The notes under the pieces: generated by a model
Told to the model about the DNA's origin: nothing
Seen by the model: only the letters and a program-made list of their open reading frames with translations
Databases searched by the model: none
Assembly (NCBI RefSeq): GCF_014844135.1
Contig: NZ_CP041403.1
Coordinates: 434,001 to 498,000, forward strand
Length of the DNA: 64,000 bases
Reading direction: 5' to 3'
DNA from: Arcobacter sp. FWKO B
GTDB lineage: Bacteria; Campylobacterota; Campylobacteria; Campylobacterales; Arcobacteraceae
Shown here: positions 29,018 to 38,692 of the stretch, one piece after another
Numbering within the stretch: position 1 is the stretch's first letter
Layout: the number at the start of each line of letters is the position of its first letter
Position numbers and translations under genes: made by a program

Positions 29018-29944
29018 TTATACTAGCCCTAGCTCTTCGCTGATGTCTTTGATGAGTTTGCTAAGTGGGCGTTTGTGTAGGTCTTCATCTTTTTTATAAT
29101 TACATAGTAAAAATCTATATATTTCATCACTACTAAAACCAAATTCTTTCAATTCTTCAATATATGATTTAGGGTAATAAGCTTTTTTCATTAATAAGTC
29201 TAAAACTACATCCTTATGCTGTATATATAGTTCATCAAGTTTAAAAATTTCTATATTTGCATTTCCAGTTTTAAATTCAATTTCAAAACTATCAATATCA
29301 TATTTGTGACTTCCAATTTGTGCAAAAGAGATATCAGTAGGTTTATAGGTGAATTTAAAATCATCATCTTTAACATCATAAGGATTTATTAGATTTTCAG
29401 CACTTTTACTACTTTTTGTATGGTTACAAATAGGACAACTTGGGATAAGATTATAAAAACTCATAGCCAAAAATGGATAAATAGATTTTGGGTAAAAATG
29501 GTCTATTTCAGGTCTTAATTTACCATTCTCACTATCAACAATAAAAGTATAATTTCGATTGCAATAAGGGCAAGTTTTTAAATTTAATGTTTTTACAAAT
29601 TCATAAGCATTATATTCAACATTTCTTGTACCCCAATTTTTATATTCTTTTTCAAAAATTTCATCTCTTAACATTGTATACAAGGGAAGCCAATCCTCTT
29701 TTTTTTGCTTTTCTATACCAATAGAATTTGGATAATTATTTTGAAAATATTTTATGTACTCTTGTAATTTATTAGTATCAGCCTTTAAAATATTTTCTAT
29801 ATTGTTTTCTATATAACTTAAACAATTTTTATCAATCTCATTCAAATTTGACTTATCTATTGTTTCAATTAAACCTTTTAATTTGAAAGAAATATTTTCA
29901 AAATGTTTTTCAAAAAGTTCTTGATTAAATTTTATTTTGAGCAT
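29018..29944 (-). CDS. HNH endonuclease, PtuB-like
   Basis: A 308-aa protein with an HNH nuclease core near the middle: a first zinc pair in CPYCNRNY, the catalytic His in PEIDHFYPKS, the Asn in FYNLIPSC and a second zinc pair in CPICNHTKSSK. The double CxxC knuckle is characteristic of HNH proteins paired with AAA ATPases in Septu (PtuB) and in some retron systems. The start overlaps the ATPase gene by about 20 bp; I use ATG 29944 because the frame beyond it begins with TTG at 29959 and lacks a better ribosome site. It is the last gene of a three-gene minus-strand unit. Confidence 0.8.
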   Translation of the reverse strand: MLKIKFNQELFEKHFENISFKLKGLIETIDKSNLNEIDKNCLSYIENNIENILKADTNKLQEYIKYFQNNYPNSIGIEKQKKEDWLPLYTMLRDEIFEKEYKNWGTRNVEYNAYEFVKTLNLKTCPYCNRNYTFIVDSENGKLRPEIDHFYPKSIYPFLAMSFYNLIPSCPICNHTKSSKSAENLINPYDVKDDDFKFTYKPTDISFAQIGSHKYDIDSFEIEFKTGNANIEIFKLDELYIQHKDVVLDLLMKKAYYPKSYIEELKEFGFSSDEIYRFLLCNYKKDEDLHKRPLSKLIKDISEELGLV

Positions 29945-31619
29945 TCTTAAGTCTTTCAATTTCAGCTTTTAATTCTTTTATCTCATCGTCTTTTGATTTT
30001 ACTTTAAATTTTTCATCATACATTGTTAAAAGCTTTTCTCTTAAGAAATCTTCTCCTATCATTTTTATAATAGGTTTTAAATTTTTTTCAAAAAAACTAT
30101 CCTGAAGTACAAAAGGAATTTTTATCGTTACAGTTAAATCTAAGAATTCATTCTTACCATTCAAGAAATTTAATATTTTGGTTATCTTCCCTTTCGCAAA
30201 CTCACCCATAAGCCCATCACTCATAAAAAATCCGTGAGAAAATAAAGTATGTATATTTGCTCCGAAAGTTTCTATATTTGTCTCTTTTGTTACATTTTTA
30301 CAATTTCCATTTTCATCTTTTTTTAAAAAGATTACATTTTCTTTTGGTAAATCTGAAAGTAAAAATGGAGAATGAGTAGTAAATATTAAATTAATATTCT
30401 TTAATTTAAGTTGTTGTAATACTTCTATTACTTCATTGAAATATTTCTTTTGCCAACTAGGATGTAAATTATTTTCAACTTCATCGAATAGAAATATATT
30501 TCTATCAATCATTTTTGATTCATAATGTCCTAATACCTCAATGATTAATCTTAAAAATTGTTTTTCTCCAGTTGATATAGACTGATATGTAGAATTATTT
30601 TCAGAATTTAATAAATCTAAATTAAAAATAGGAATATTTCTTGAATTAACCTCACTACTATCAATAGTTTCTCCAAATTTCTGCAAAATACTTAATATAT
30701 TTAATTCTTTTTCTTTAATTTCTTTAATTTTCAGACTTAAATAAATATTTCCTTTCCCATCATCTTGGATTGTAGATTTTTGTAAAAACTCAACTATATC
30801 AATTATATCAATATTATCGTTACTATATAAATTAGTAATAAGTTGTTCCCAATTTAAATTATCATTTGTTTCTAAATTTTTATATTCTTTTTTTATTAAA
30901 TAGCAAAATATTGTTTCAAGTATTTTGTTATTAATTTTATTGTACATCTTTTCAATATTTGATTTAATTTCATCATTTTTAATCAGTTCTTTAATGTCAT
31001 TAAAATCTAAAACTTCCAAATTTAATAATAATGTATCAAAAAAATATGATTTCTTGAATTGCTCTATAAAAGGATATTGTTTATATGTAAAAACATATTT
31101 AGGTATAAAAAAATTAGCTATATCATTTATCGGACTATATGTATTATAAAGTTGAAATTCTTTCATTTGCCCATCAAAAAAATGTAAAGAATAATGTACT
31201 TCAGTAGTTTCAGTATTTAATATCTTAACTGACCCCATTCCTATATCTAATGAGTCATAAGAAAAAGTAATGTTTGTCTCAAACTTATTATATGTTCCCC
31301 AATTAAGATATTTATCACCTTTTTTTGCTAAAACGAAATAATTTTTACAACCTCTTTTCGATAAATCGATTTTATACAAGATTTCCAAAACACTACTCTT
31401 CCCACTCCCATTCTCCCCAACAATAGCTGTAACATTGATATTATCAGGAAAAATACTCACATAATCTTTTTTCTCATTAATAACTAATTTACAATTATCT
31501 TTTAGTTTTTTATTCTCATCATATTCAGGAAAAAACTCACACTCAAACCTCGGACTAAAATTAAACCCCTGATTTTCAATATTTTTATACTTTTCAACCC
31601 ATAAATAAACAAGTTCCAT
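29925..31619 (-). CDS. AAA/SMC-like ATPase, PtuA-like defence protein
   Basis: A 564-aa ATPase of the OLD/PtuA type. Walker A is GENGSGKSSVLE near residue 65-77, the signature region is SISTGEKQFLRL, Walker B is NIFLFDEVENNLHP, and the switch His is in IFTTHSPFLLSD. About 270 residues of variable helical sequence lie between Walker A and the signature. The C-terminus has a short coiled coil rich in Glu and Lys. No TOPRIM nuclease domain is visible, so cleavage would depend on the HNH partner encoded just downstream. RhuM ends 1 bp before its start, so all three genes should be on one transcript. Confidence 0.82.
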   Translation of the reverse strand: MELVYLWVEKYKNIENQGFNFSPRFECEFFPEYDENKKLKDNCKLVINEKKDYVSIFPDNINVTAIVGENGSGKSSVLEILYKIDLSKRGCKNYFVLAKKGDKYLNWGTYNKFETNITFSYDSLDIGMGSVKILNTETTEVHYSLHFFDGQMKEFQLYNTYSPINDIANFFIPKYVFTYKQYPFIEQFKKSYFFDTLLLNLEVLDFNDIKELIKNDEIKSNIEKMYNKINNKILETIFCYLIKKEYKNLETNDNLNWEQLITNLYSNDNIDIIDIVEFLQKSTIQDDGKGNIYLSLKIKEIKEKELNILSILQKFGETIDSSEVNSRNIPIFNLDLLNSENNSTYQSISTGEKQFLRLIIEVLGHYESKMIDRNIFLFDEVENNLHPSWQKKYFNEVIEVLQQLKLKNINLIFTTHSPFLLSDLPKENVIFLKKDENGNCKNVTKETNIETFGANIHTLFSHGFFMSDGLMGEFAKGKITKILNFLNGKNEFLDLTVTIKIPFVLQDSFFEKNLKPIIKMIGEDFLREKLLTMYDEKFKVKSKDDEIKELKAEIERLKNAQNKI

Positions 31620-31620
31620 T

Positions 31621-32646
31621 TTAGCCTCTTATCATTTTTTTAAGTTCTTTATCAAAATCTGATTCTATTTTTTGAACTTTATTAAACTCATCATACTCCT
31701 CAAATGCTTTTTCTTCTGCCATTTTATGAGATATATTTCCAAAGCCGTCCAAAACTTTGTAGTCATTAAAGTCAAGAAATTTATTTACACTATTTTCTAA
31801 TTGTTCCATTGTAAATGTTTTTCTTTGTTCGATTTGATTTTCAATATAATCAAAATACGCTGATATAGTTCGCTCTAGTTTTTTGATTTCTTCTTCGCTC
31901 AAATAGTTTTTGGCTATGGTTGTATCTGATTTGAGTATTCTTCCATCTGGTGCATTTTTCCAAGTTTTTAGCCCCATAAAAGGCTTTTGTTTATCAGCTT
32001 CTTTATATACTATTTCAGCTGCTGTTTGTCCAGTGATAGCAAAATGGAATTTGTTTTGTATATTTGCATAAAAGTTTTTGGCTGTATCACTTTTTTTGTC
32101 ATAGTCGATACAACACTCAGCAAATATATCCGTAACTTGCTGATATATTCTTCGTTCACTAGCACGGATTGAACGGACTCTTTCTAATAATTCTCTAAAG
32201 TAATCCTTACCAAAAAATCTACCGTTTTTCATCCGCTCATCATCCATAGCAAAACCTTTGATGATGTACTCTTTTAATATATTTGTAGCCCAGATACGAA
32301 ACTGTGTAGCTTTGAGTGAGTTTACCCTATAACCTACTGCTATGATAGCATCAAGGTTATAGTATTTTACCTTTTGTTGTTGTGTTTTACCCTCTATCGC
32401 CCCATGAATAGTGGTATGTTCCAAAATGGAACATACCATATTTTCTTCTAATTCACCACTTTCAAAGATATTTTTCAAATGCTTTGTAATAGCTGGTCTT
32501 TGTACCCCAAAAAGCTCCGCAATTCTCTCTTGCGTCAGCCACAAACTTTCATTATGTAAAAAAACTTCGACTTTTATATTTTGATTGGGGGTTGTGTAGA
32601 GTAAAAATTCGGTCATTTCGTCTTGGATAGTTAGATTATGTTCCAT
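31621..32646 (-). CDS. rhuM: RhuM family protein
   Basis: A 341-aa protein of the RhuM family, first named in Salmonella pathogenicity island 3 and common near restriction and defence loci; its biochemistry is not established. The N-terminal region has a helix-turn-helix (WLTQERIAELFGVQRPAITK), followed by the family blocks YYNLDAIIAVGYRVNS and QFRIWATNILKEYIIKGF, and a helical C-terminal half. I choose ATG 32646 with AAAGG 7 bases upstream over an earlier frame start at 32685 that lies in the valS terminator. It is the first gene of the cassette and might regulate it or act in it. Confidence 0.85.
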   Translation of the reverse strand: MEHNLTIQDEMTEFLLYTTPNQNIKVEVFLHNESLWLTQERIAELFGVQRPAITKHLKNIFESGELEENMVCSILEHTTIHGAIEGKTQQQKVKYYNLDAIIAVGYRVNSLKATQFRIWATNILKEYIIKGFAMDDERMKNGRFFGKDYFRELLERVRSIRASERRIYQQVTDIFAECCIDYDKKSDTAKNFYANIQNKFHFAITGQTAAEIVYKEADKQKPFMGLKTWKNAPDGRILKSDTTIAKNYLSEEEIKKLERTISAYFDYIENQIEQRKTFTMEQLENSVNKFLDFNDYKVLDGFGNISHKMAEEKAFEEYDEFNKVQKIESDFDKELKKMIRG

Positions 32647-32683
32647 AGTGCAACCTTTTGAAATATCAGTTGTATAAAAAAGC

Positions 32684-32714
32684 AAAAAAGCCCTGAGTAT
32701 CCCCTACTCAAAGC
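32684..32714 (-). terminator. rho-independent terminator of valS
   Basis: On the minus strand, GCTTTGAGTA pairs with TACTCAGGGC over 10 bp (two G-T pairs) with a 5-base loop, followed by six T. It overlaps the valS stop codon and separates valS from the rhuM cassette. Confidence 0.85.
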
Positions 32715-35316
32715 TTTTTAGTTCAGCCTCGACCTTTTCAAACTTACTTTGTGCTTCAGCCAAAGCAGTTCTGTTAGTTTCAAGAACCTGTGCAGGTGCA
32801 TTTGCTACGAATTTTTCGTTGTTTAGCATATTTGACAGCTTATTTATTTCAGCTTCTAGTTTTGCTTTTTGTTTGCTTAGTTTGTCTTTGATTGCACTTA
32901 GGTCTATACTATCTGTTGGGATATATACTTCTAGGTTTGTACTTACATCAGTGATACATTTGCTTTTCACTTTAGAAGTTACAAACTCTATATTTTCTAC
33001 CTTAGCAAGTTTTTGGATAAAAGGTTTGATAGCGTTTGTATCCAAATCAACTCCAAGTTTGATATATGCCAAATCTATTTTGCTATTACCCATATCTATG
33101 ATAACTTTTGCTCTTCTAATAGCTACGATAGCCTCTTCTATTACTGCAAACTGTTCTATCGAAGCCTTATCCACAGGAAGTTCTTTTGGATAGTTCATAA
33201 TCATTACCGATTTACCCTCTTCAAGAGTAGTTCCGCTTAGTTTGTGGTATAGATAATCAGCGATAAAAGGCATAAAAGGTGATACTAGCTTCAAAGTCTC
33301 TTTGAATATCGCCCCAAGTTCGGCTACGCTTGATTTTTCTGCTTTGCTATACTCAATACCCCAGTCACAAAACTCCATCCATACGAATTTGTATATCGCA
33401 TTTGCAGCGTCATTGAATCTATAGTTATCAAGGTTGTCTCTTACCTCATCGGTCGCTACGGATAAACGACTTAGCATATATTTACCAAGTGTTGATTTGA
33501 TTTCTATATCTTTTAGGTCTTTGAAACTGCTCTCATTCATAAGTAAGAAGTTTGATGCGTTATAAAGCTTGTTTGTAAAGTTTCTATAAAGTTCTAGATG
33601 TTTTCTTCCTAGTTTTATATCTCTTCCTTGTACGGTCAAGTATGCAAGAGAAAATCTAACTATATCAGCTGAAAACTCTTCTACCATATCAAGAGGGTCT
33701 ATAACATTTCCTTTTGATTTGCTCATCTTAGCACCAGTTTCATCTCGCACTAAAGCGTGAAGATAGATGTGTTTGAAAGGTAACTCACCCATGAAGTGTT
33801 CACCCATCATCATCATTCTAGCTACCCAGAAAAACAATATATCAAACCCTGTAATAAGCAGACTATTTGGATAGAAATCTTTTATATCCGTTCCCGTGAA
33901 TTTATCTCCCATTTGTCCATTATTACCCCACCCAAGAGGTGAAAACGCCCAAAGTGCAGAACTAAACCAAGTATCAAGTACATCTGGGTCTTGAGCAAAG
34001 TTTGTACTAGCACATTTTGGACAATCATGTGGATGGTCATCACGACTTGCCCACTCATGACCGCAATCTTCACAATAAAACACAGGTATTCTATGACCCC
34101 ACCAAAGCTGTCTTGATATACACCAGTCTCTTAGCTCATCCATCCACGAACTATAGCTATTTATCCAATGAGGAGGGAAAAACTTAGTCAAACCTGCATA
34201 AGTTTTATCTATAGAGTTTCTAGCTACTTCTTTTCTTACAAACCATTGTTTGGAGATATAAGGCTCTACTATGTTTTTACATCTATAACAATGCCCTACT
34301 TGATGGTTGTGGTCTTCTATTTTTATAAGGTATCCAAGCTCTTGTAGTTTTGCTACTACTACTGCACGAGATTCTAGTCTCTCTAACCCTGCAAACTCTC
34401 CACAGTGTTCATTCAAAATCCCTTTTTCGCTAAATACCGTGATAAATTCCAAATCGTGTCTTTTACCCACTTCATAGTCGTTTGTATCGTGTGCAGGAGT
34501 TACTTTAACCACACCCGTACCAAACTCCATATCCACATGCTCATCAGCTATGATTTTGATTTTTCGCATCACGATAGGTAACACTACCTCTTTGCCGATT
34601 AAACTTTTGTATCTCTCATCATCAGGGTGTACCATTACAGCACTATCCCCGAAATATGTTTCAGGTCTAGTTGTAGCTACTATCACTTCACCGCTTCCAT
34701 CAGCAAGAGCATATTTGATATGATAAAACTTCCCTGCAGTATCTTCGTGTTCTACTTCTATATCACTCAAAGCTCCACAGTGTGTACACCAGTTTACCAT
34801 ATAGTTGTTTCTTACTATCATACCTTCATTGTAAAGGTGTACGAAAGCCTCTTTTACTGCCTCTTTCAAGCCCTCATCCATCGTAAATCTCTCACGACTC
34901 CAAGCCGGAGTAACCCCTAGCTTTCTCATCTGATGTACTATAGTACCACCGCTATACTCTTTCCATTTCCAGACTCTCTCTAAAAACGCCTCACGTCCTA
35001 ACTCTTCTTTAGTCGTACCCTCTTTTAGAAGTTGTTTTTCTACCACGTTTTGAGTAGCAATACCTGCGTGGTCAGTTCCTGGTTGCCATAGAGTTTTATA
35101 GCCGTCCATTCTTTTATATCTAGTGATAATATCTTGCAGCGTAAAAGTAAGTGCGTGACCTATATGTAAGCTTCCTGTTACATTAGGTGGAGGCATCATA
35201 AGTGCAAAGTTTTTGCCCTCTTCTTGGATTTCTTTGTTTCCGTCTATTTCAAAATAGCCTCTATCTTCACATAATTTATAAAAACTATCTTCTATCTCTT
35301 TTGGATTGTAACTCAT
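32704..35316 (-). CDS. valS: Valyl-tRNA synthetase
   Basis: Class I synthetase of 870 aa. The catalytic fold has PPPNVTGSLHIGHALTF with the HIGH motif and KMSKSKGNVIDP with the KMSKS motif; the editing domain shows ATTRPETYFGD. The C-terminus is the coiled-coil arm found in ValRS, with NAPAQVLETNR. The ATG at 35316 has AAGGA 6 bases upstream; a TTG one codon earlier is not needed. It is transcribed alone and ends in a strong terminator. Confidence 0.97.
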   Translation of the reverse strand: MSYNPKEIEDSFYKLCEDRGYFEIDGNKEIQEEGKNFALMMPPPNVTGSLHIGHALTFTLQDIITRYKRMDGYKTLWQPGTDHAGIATQNVVEKQLLKEGTTKEELGREAFLERVWKWKEYSGGTIVHQMRKLGVTPAWSRERFTMDEGLKEAVKEAFVHLYNEGMIVRNNYMVNWCTHCGALSDIEVEHEDTAGKFYHIKYALADGSGEVIVATTRPETYFGDSAVMVHPDDERYKSLIGKEVVLPIVMRKIKIIADEHVDMEFGTGVVKVTPAHDTNDYEVGKRHDLEFITVFSEKGILNEHCGEFAGLERLESRAVVVAKLQELGYLIKIEDHNHQVGHCYRCKNIVEPYISKQWFVRKEVARNSIDKTYAGLTKFFPPHWINSYSSWMDELRDWCISRQLWWGHRIPVFYCEDCGHEWASRDDHPHDCPKCASTNFAQDPDVLDTWFSSALWAFSPLGWGNNGQMGDKFTGTDIKDFYPNSLLITGFDILFFWVARMMMMGEHFMGELPFKHIYLHALVRDETGAKMSKSKGNVIDPLDMVEEFSADIVRFSLAYLTVQGRDIKLGRKHLELYRNFTNKLYNASNFLLMNESSFKDLKDIEIKSTLGKYMLSRLSVATDEVRDNLDNYRFNDAANAIYKFVWMEFCDWGIEYSKAEKSSVAELGAIFKETLKLVSPFMPFIADYLYHKLSGTTLEEGKSVMIMNYPKELPVDKASIEQFAVIEEAIVAIRRAKVIIDMGNSKIDLAYIKLGVDLDTNAIKPFIQKLAKVENIEFVTSKVKSKCITDVSTNLEVYIPTDSIDLSAIKDKLSKQKAKLEAEINKLSNMLNNEKFVANAPAQVLETNRTALAEAQSKFEKVEAELKSFE

Positions 35317-35427
35317 CAAAATTCCTTAAATGTATCTATTATCTATTTATTAAGTAGTGATTATAGCCAAAAGCTTCTAAAAATGACATAATTTAATCTA
35401 TTCTTTATATCACTTTAAAAAAATATC

Positions 35428-35436
35428 TGTTATACT
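35428..35436 (+). promoter_or_regulatory. predicted extended -10 promoter
   Basis: TGTTATACT (TG, one base, TATACT) lies 38 bp upstream of the ATG at 35475 and would serve the REC-PAS/propeller gene pair. Confidence 0.55.
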
Positions 35437-35474
35437 GCAATTAGATAAAAGCTTTTTAATACACAAGGCGATAT

Positions 35475-36611
35475 ATGCAAAAGTCGAATATGAAAATATT
35501 ATTTGTTGAAGATGATGAAACGAATGCAAACCTCCTAGCGGATGTTTTGAAAAAAAAGTTTGATAATGTTACTGTTGCTTTTGATGGAGTTGAGGGCTTA
35601 GAAAAATTTAAACTTGATGATTTTGATATTGTTTTAAGTGATATTGAAATGCCTCGTATGAACGGCATAGAAATGGTAAAAGAAATCAAAAAAATCAATC
35701 CATCGATTTATACTATTTTTCTTACTGCATATACTGAAGCTTCATATTTTATAGAAGCAATTCATGTAAAAGTAGATAGATTTTTAACAAAACCACTTGA
35801 TGTTAGATTGTTATTTTCTTATATAGATGAATATGAAGCTCAATTAAATAGTAAGAAATTAATAATTGAACAAGAAAAACTACTAAAACACTACAAACAA
35901 GTCATTGATGATATCTTAATAGTTGTAAAAACAGATGCAGATGGAGTAATTCAATATGCAAATCAGAAGTTTTATGATATCAGTGGGTATAATCAAGAAG
36001 AAGTAATTGGCAAAACACACCCTGATATTGTAAGCCATGATACATTAATGGATAAAGAACTTTTTAAGATAATGTGGGAAGATGTCAAAAATCTAAAACC
36101 TCATCAGATGATAGTAAGAAATCAAGACAAGTATGAATCGAGCTTTTGGCTTGAATCTTATTTTTATCCAATTTCAGATACTCACGGAAATCTTACAGAG
36201 ATTATATGTTTTTCAAAAGATATAACAAAACAAATCAAAAAAGAAAAAGAAAAAGAATCACAAAACATCCAAGAGAGTCATCAAAACATTGCAAAAGCTA
36301 TAGAAGTGACTCAACATCAATTTGTAAAATATATTCCATTACCATCTATTTTGGTAAATAATGAGTCTTTAGTAGTAGAATATAATGATGACTTTGAAAC
36401 TTTAGTGTTAATGAGTGTCAATACTGAACTTTATGAAAAACTTTTAGATAGGAAACTAAAACTATCAGATATCATCAGTACAGATGATGATATGCTTTTA
36501 ATAGAAACTTTAAATGAGCAAGTATCATTAGAGGGGATATCTCAAACTTTTAAAGTAAAATCAAAGCATATATCACATAATCAAACTTTAGTGAGTTTTA
36601 TAGATGTATAA
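35475..36611 (+). CDS. REC-PAS response regulator
   Basis: Receiver domain (~residues 6-125) with VEDDE, phospho-acceptor Asp in LSDIEMPRMNG, Thr in LTAYT and Lys in LTKPLD. A PAS domain follows (~140-255) with DADGVIQYANQKFYDISGY and GKTHPDIVSHD, then ~120 residues without a recognised fold. There is no output domain. It is organised like the REC-PAS protein at 19742, but the C-terminal part differs and is not a long coiled coil. The next gene overlaps by 8 bp, so the two proteins probably work together. Confidence 0.8.
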   Translation: MQKSNMKILFVEDDETNANLLADVLKKKFDNVTVAFDGVEGLEKFKLDDFDIVLSDIEMPRMNGIEMVKEIKKINPSIYTIFLTAYTEASYFIEAIHVKVDRFLTKPLDVRLLFSYIDEYEAQLNSKKLIIEQEKLLKHYKQVIDDILIVVKTDADGVIQYANQKFYDISGYNQEEVIGKTHPDIVSHDTLMDKELFKIMWEDVKNLKPHQMIVRNQDKYESSFWLESYFYPISDTHGNLTEIICFSKDITKQIKKEKEKESQNIQESHQNIAKAIEVTQHQFVKYIPLPSILVNNESLVVEYNDDFETLVLMSVNTELYEKLLDRKLKLSDIISTDDDMLLIETLNEQVSLEGISQTFKVKSKHISHNQTLVSFIDV

Positions 36612-38688
36612 TGATTCCATTTTTCATATAGAAGAGATTATTTCTATTCCCTCTAAAGTAAGGTTTTTAAGACAAATAAATGATGAACTTATCTTAGTTG
36701 TTGATTCAGATATGATTTTGTATAAAGTGCATGCAAAAGAGTACAAAATATATGATCAAATTCAACTAGATTTACCAAAAGATGAAGTCACTTCTATAGT
36801 TGCAGACAATAAAAACGAGTTTATTTATTCTCTAAAAGGTGGTGGTTTATTTATCTATGATATAAACAATCACAATAAAAAACCCATCGATACTATTATC
36901 AATAACGATGTAGTTGATATCAGATTTTCAAGGGATGGGCAATATTTTGTTGTAAAATATACAAACTCCCATTTATCAATTTTTGATAATAAATTAAAAA
37001 AATTTATTTACACTATTCAAAAACAATCAGATGCTAAACTTATTAAACATTTTTTCTCTCTTGATTCACAGATATTAGTACTTATACATGAAGATGGTTC
37101 TGTTGTAGTATTTGATACATTTACACACTCAAAAATAGCAACATATAGTATTACTGGACATGCAACAGATGGGTTTGTATATGATGATAACACAAAAATA
37201 TTTATTACCACAGTTGAAGGTGAACATGCTTTTAGTTCATTTAACTTAATTTCAAAAACACTTACAACTACAACTTCATCACTAAAAAATGCAGTTTCAT
37301 GCTATACTGATAAAACTCACACTACAGCAATATGTGGCACTACTAGTGGAATGGTATTTTTAATAAACCTCCAAACTCTTGAAGTAATTACTACCTTTGT
37401 ATTTGACAGTAGCACATCTAAAGTATTTATAAATGATAATTTGATAGTAATATTACTAGATAACAATCAAATATACTTTTTTGACAAAAATTATAACTTA
37501 TCTCAAGCACTTATAAAATTAGAACTCAAAGAGTTTAAAAGTGCTTTTGAATTGATTTCTCAAAATATATTTTTATATATGAATCCAAAGGTGCTAGAAC
37601 ACTTAAATAATGCTTGGGAAGAACTATATAAAAGAGCATTACATTTCATAGGTGAAGATAAAGAATCCCTTGCACTTAGGATGCTTGAGCCATTTTTTGC
37701 TATCAAAAGTAAAAAAGATATTTATAACTATGTAATACAAAACAAACAATACGCAATAGACTTTAATAATGCAGTAAAAGAAAGAGATCTAAAAACAGCA
37801 TATGACATAGCTAAAGAGTATGAATTTTTACAACATTCACTAAACTATATGAAACTTGAAGAGAGCTGGGATGAGGCTTTTATGAAAGCTGAAAAACTGC
37901 TATCAAGCAATGTACAAGCTGATCAGATACTAACTATTACTAAGCCTTATTTAGAGATAAATCAGAAATATCAAATCATTAGCGAAATGATTAAAAACGC
38001 AGATTTATTTTTAAAAGCAGCAGAATCGATAAAAAATAGACAGTTTTACCTATTTTACAAATACTGTGAAAAGTTTCCATCTTTAAAAATTAGTACATTT
38101 GGAAGAAAAGCTGATGAACTTGGGCAAAAACTTTATGAAAAACTATTACAAACTCCTCGTAATAGTAGTGAATTTGAAAGCTTAATAGAGTATCTAAAAC
38201 ATTTTCCAGAATTCAAAACAAAAGTAGAAGCTATAAAAACTGAAAGTGCTATAGAGCAAATGTTTACAAAAGCAAAAAACGATGATAATATTAAATTAAT
38301 TTATCACCTAATACATGCAAATCCTTTTTTGAAAAGTACAAAAACTTATAGACAATTAATAGCTGATACAGAGAAAGATTTTCAGATTTTTACTGCTGTA
38401 GTATATGAAAAAGGATTTGAATCATCTTATAAAACTATAAGTAAATATTTTAGTATCGATATGCTATATCATAAGATATTTGACTATATGAAATTATATT
38501 ATATGTTACAGATAAAAACTCTACCAAAAGAACAACTCTCAAAAGCATTGTTTAATTACAAAAGATTATTTGGTGAGGATGATATTTTGATGCACCTTTC
38601 AAAACATTTCTTAGTAGCTATGCCACAAGCTACTGTTGTAAAACAGTTACAACAAAAATTTCATCCTTCTATATTACAGTACGATTGA
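36604..38688 (+). CDS. Predicted beta-propeller protein with helical C-terminal half
   Basis: A 694-aa protein without a signal peptide. The first ~300 residues have repeated strand-turn patterns of a WD40- or YVTN-like propeller (for example IYDIN, VFDTFT and FLINLQTLEVIT). The rest (~310-690) is helical and rich in Lys, Glu and Tyr, like tetratricopeptide-type scaffolds. I cannot name a family. Overlap with the REC-PAS gene upstream suggests a signalling or scaffold role, which is inference. It converges on mutS2, with 4 bp between the ORF ends. Confidence 0.6.
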   Translation: MYNDSIFHIEEIISIPSKVRFLRQINDELILVVDSDMILYKVHAKEYKIYDQIQLDLPKDEVTSIVADNKNEFIYSLKGGGLFIYDINNHNKKPIDTIINNDVVDIRFSRDGQYFVVKYTNSHLSIFDNKLKKFIYTIQKQSDAKLIKHFFSLDSQILVLIHEDGSVVVFDTFTHSKIATYSITGHATDGFVYDDNTKIFITTVEGEHAFSSFNLISKTLTTTTSSLKNAVSCYTDKTHTTAICGTTSGMVFLINLQTLEVITTFVFDSSTSKVFINDNLIVILLDNNQIYFFDKNYNLSQALIKLELKEFKSAFELISQNIFLYMNPKVLEHLNNAWEELYKRALHFIGEDKESLALRMLEPFFAIKSKKDIYNYVIQNKQYAIDFNNAVKERDLKTAYDIAKEYEFLQHSLNYMKLEESWDEAFMKAEKLLSSNVQADQILTITKPYLEINQKYQIISEMIKNADLFLKAAESIKNRQFYLFYKYCEKFPSLKISTFGRKADELGQKLYEKLLQTPRNSSEFESLIEYLKHFPEFKTKVEAIKTESAIEQMFTKAKNDDNIKLIYHLIHANPFLKSTKTYRQLIADTEKDFQIFTAVVYEKGFESSYKTISKYFSIDMLYHKIFDYMKLYYMLQIKTLPKEQLSKALFNYKRLFGEDDILMHLSKHFLVAMPQATVVKQLQQKFHPSILQYD

Positions 38689-38692
38689 GATA

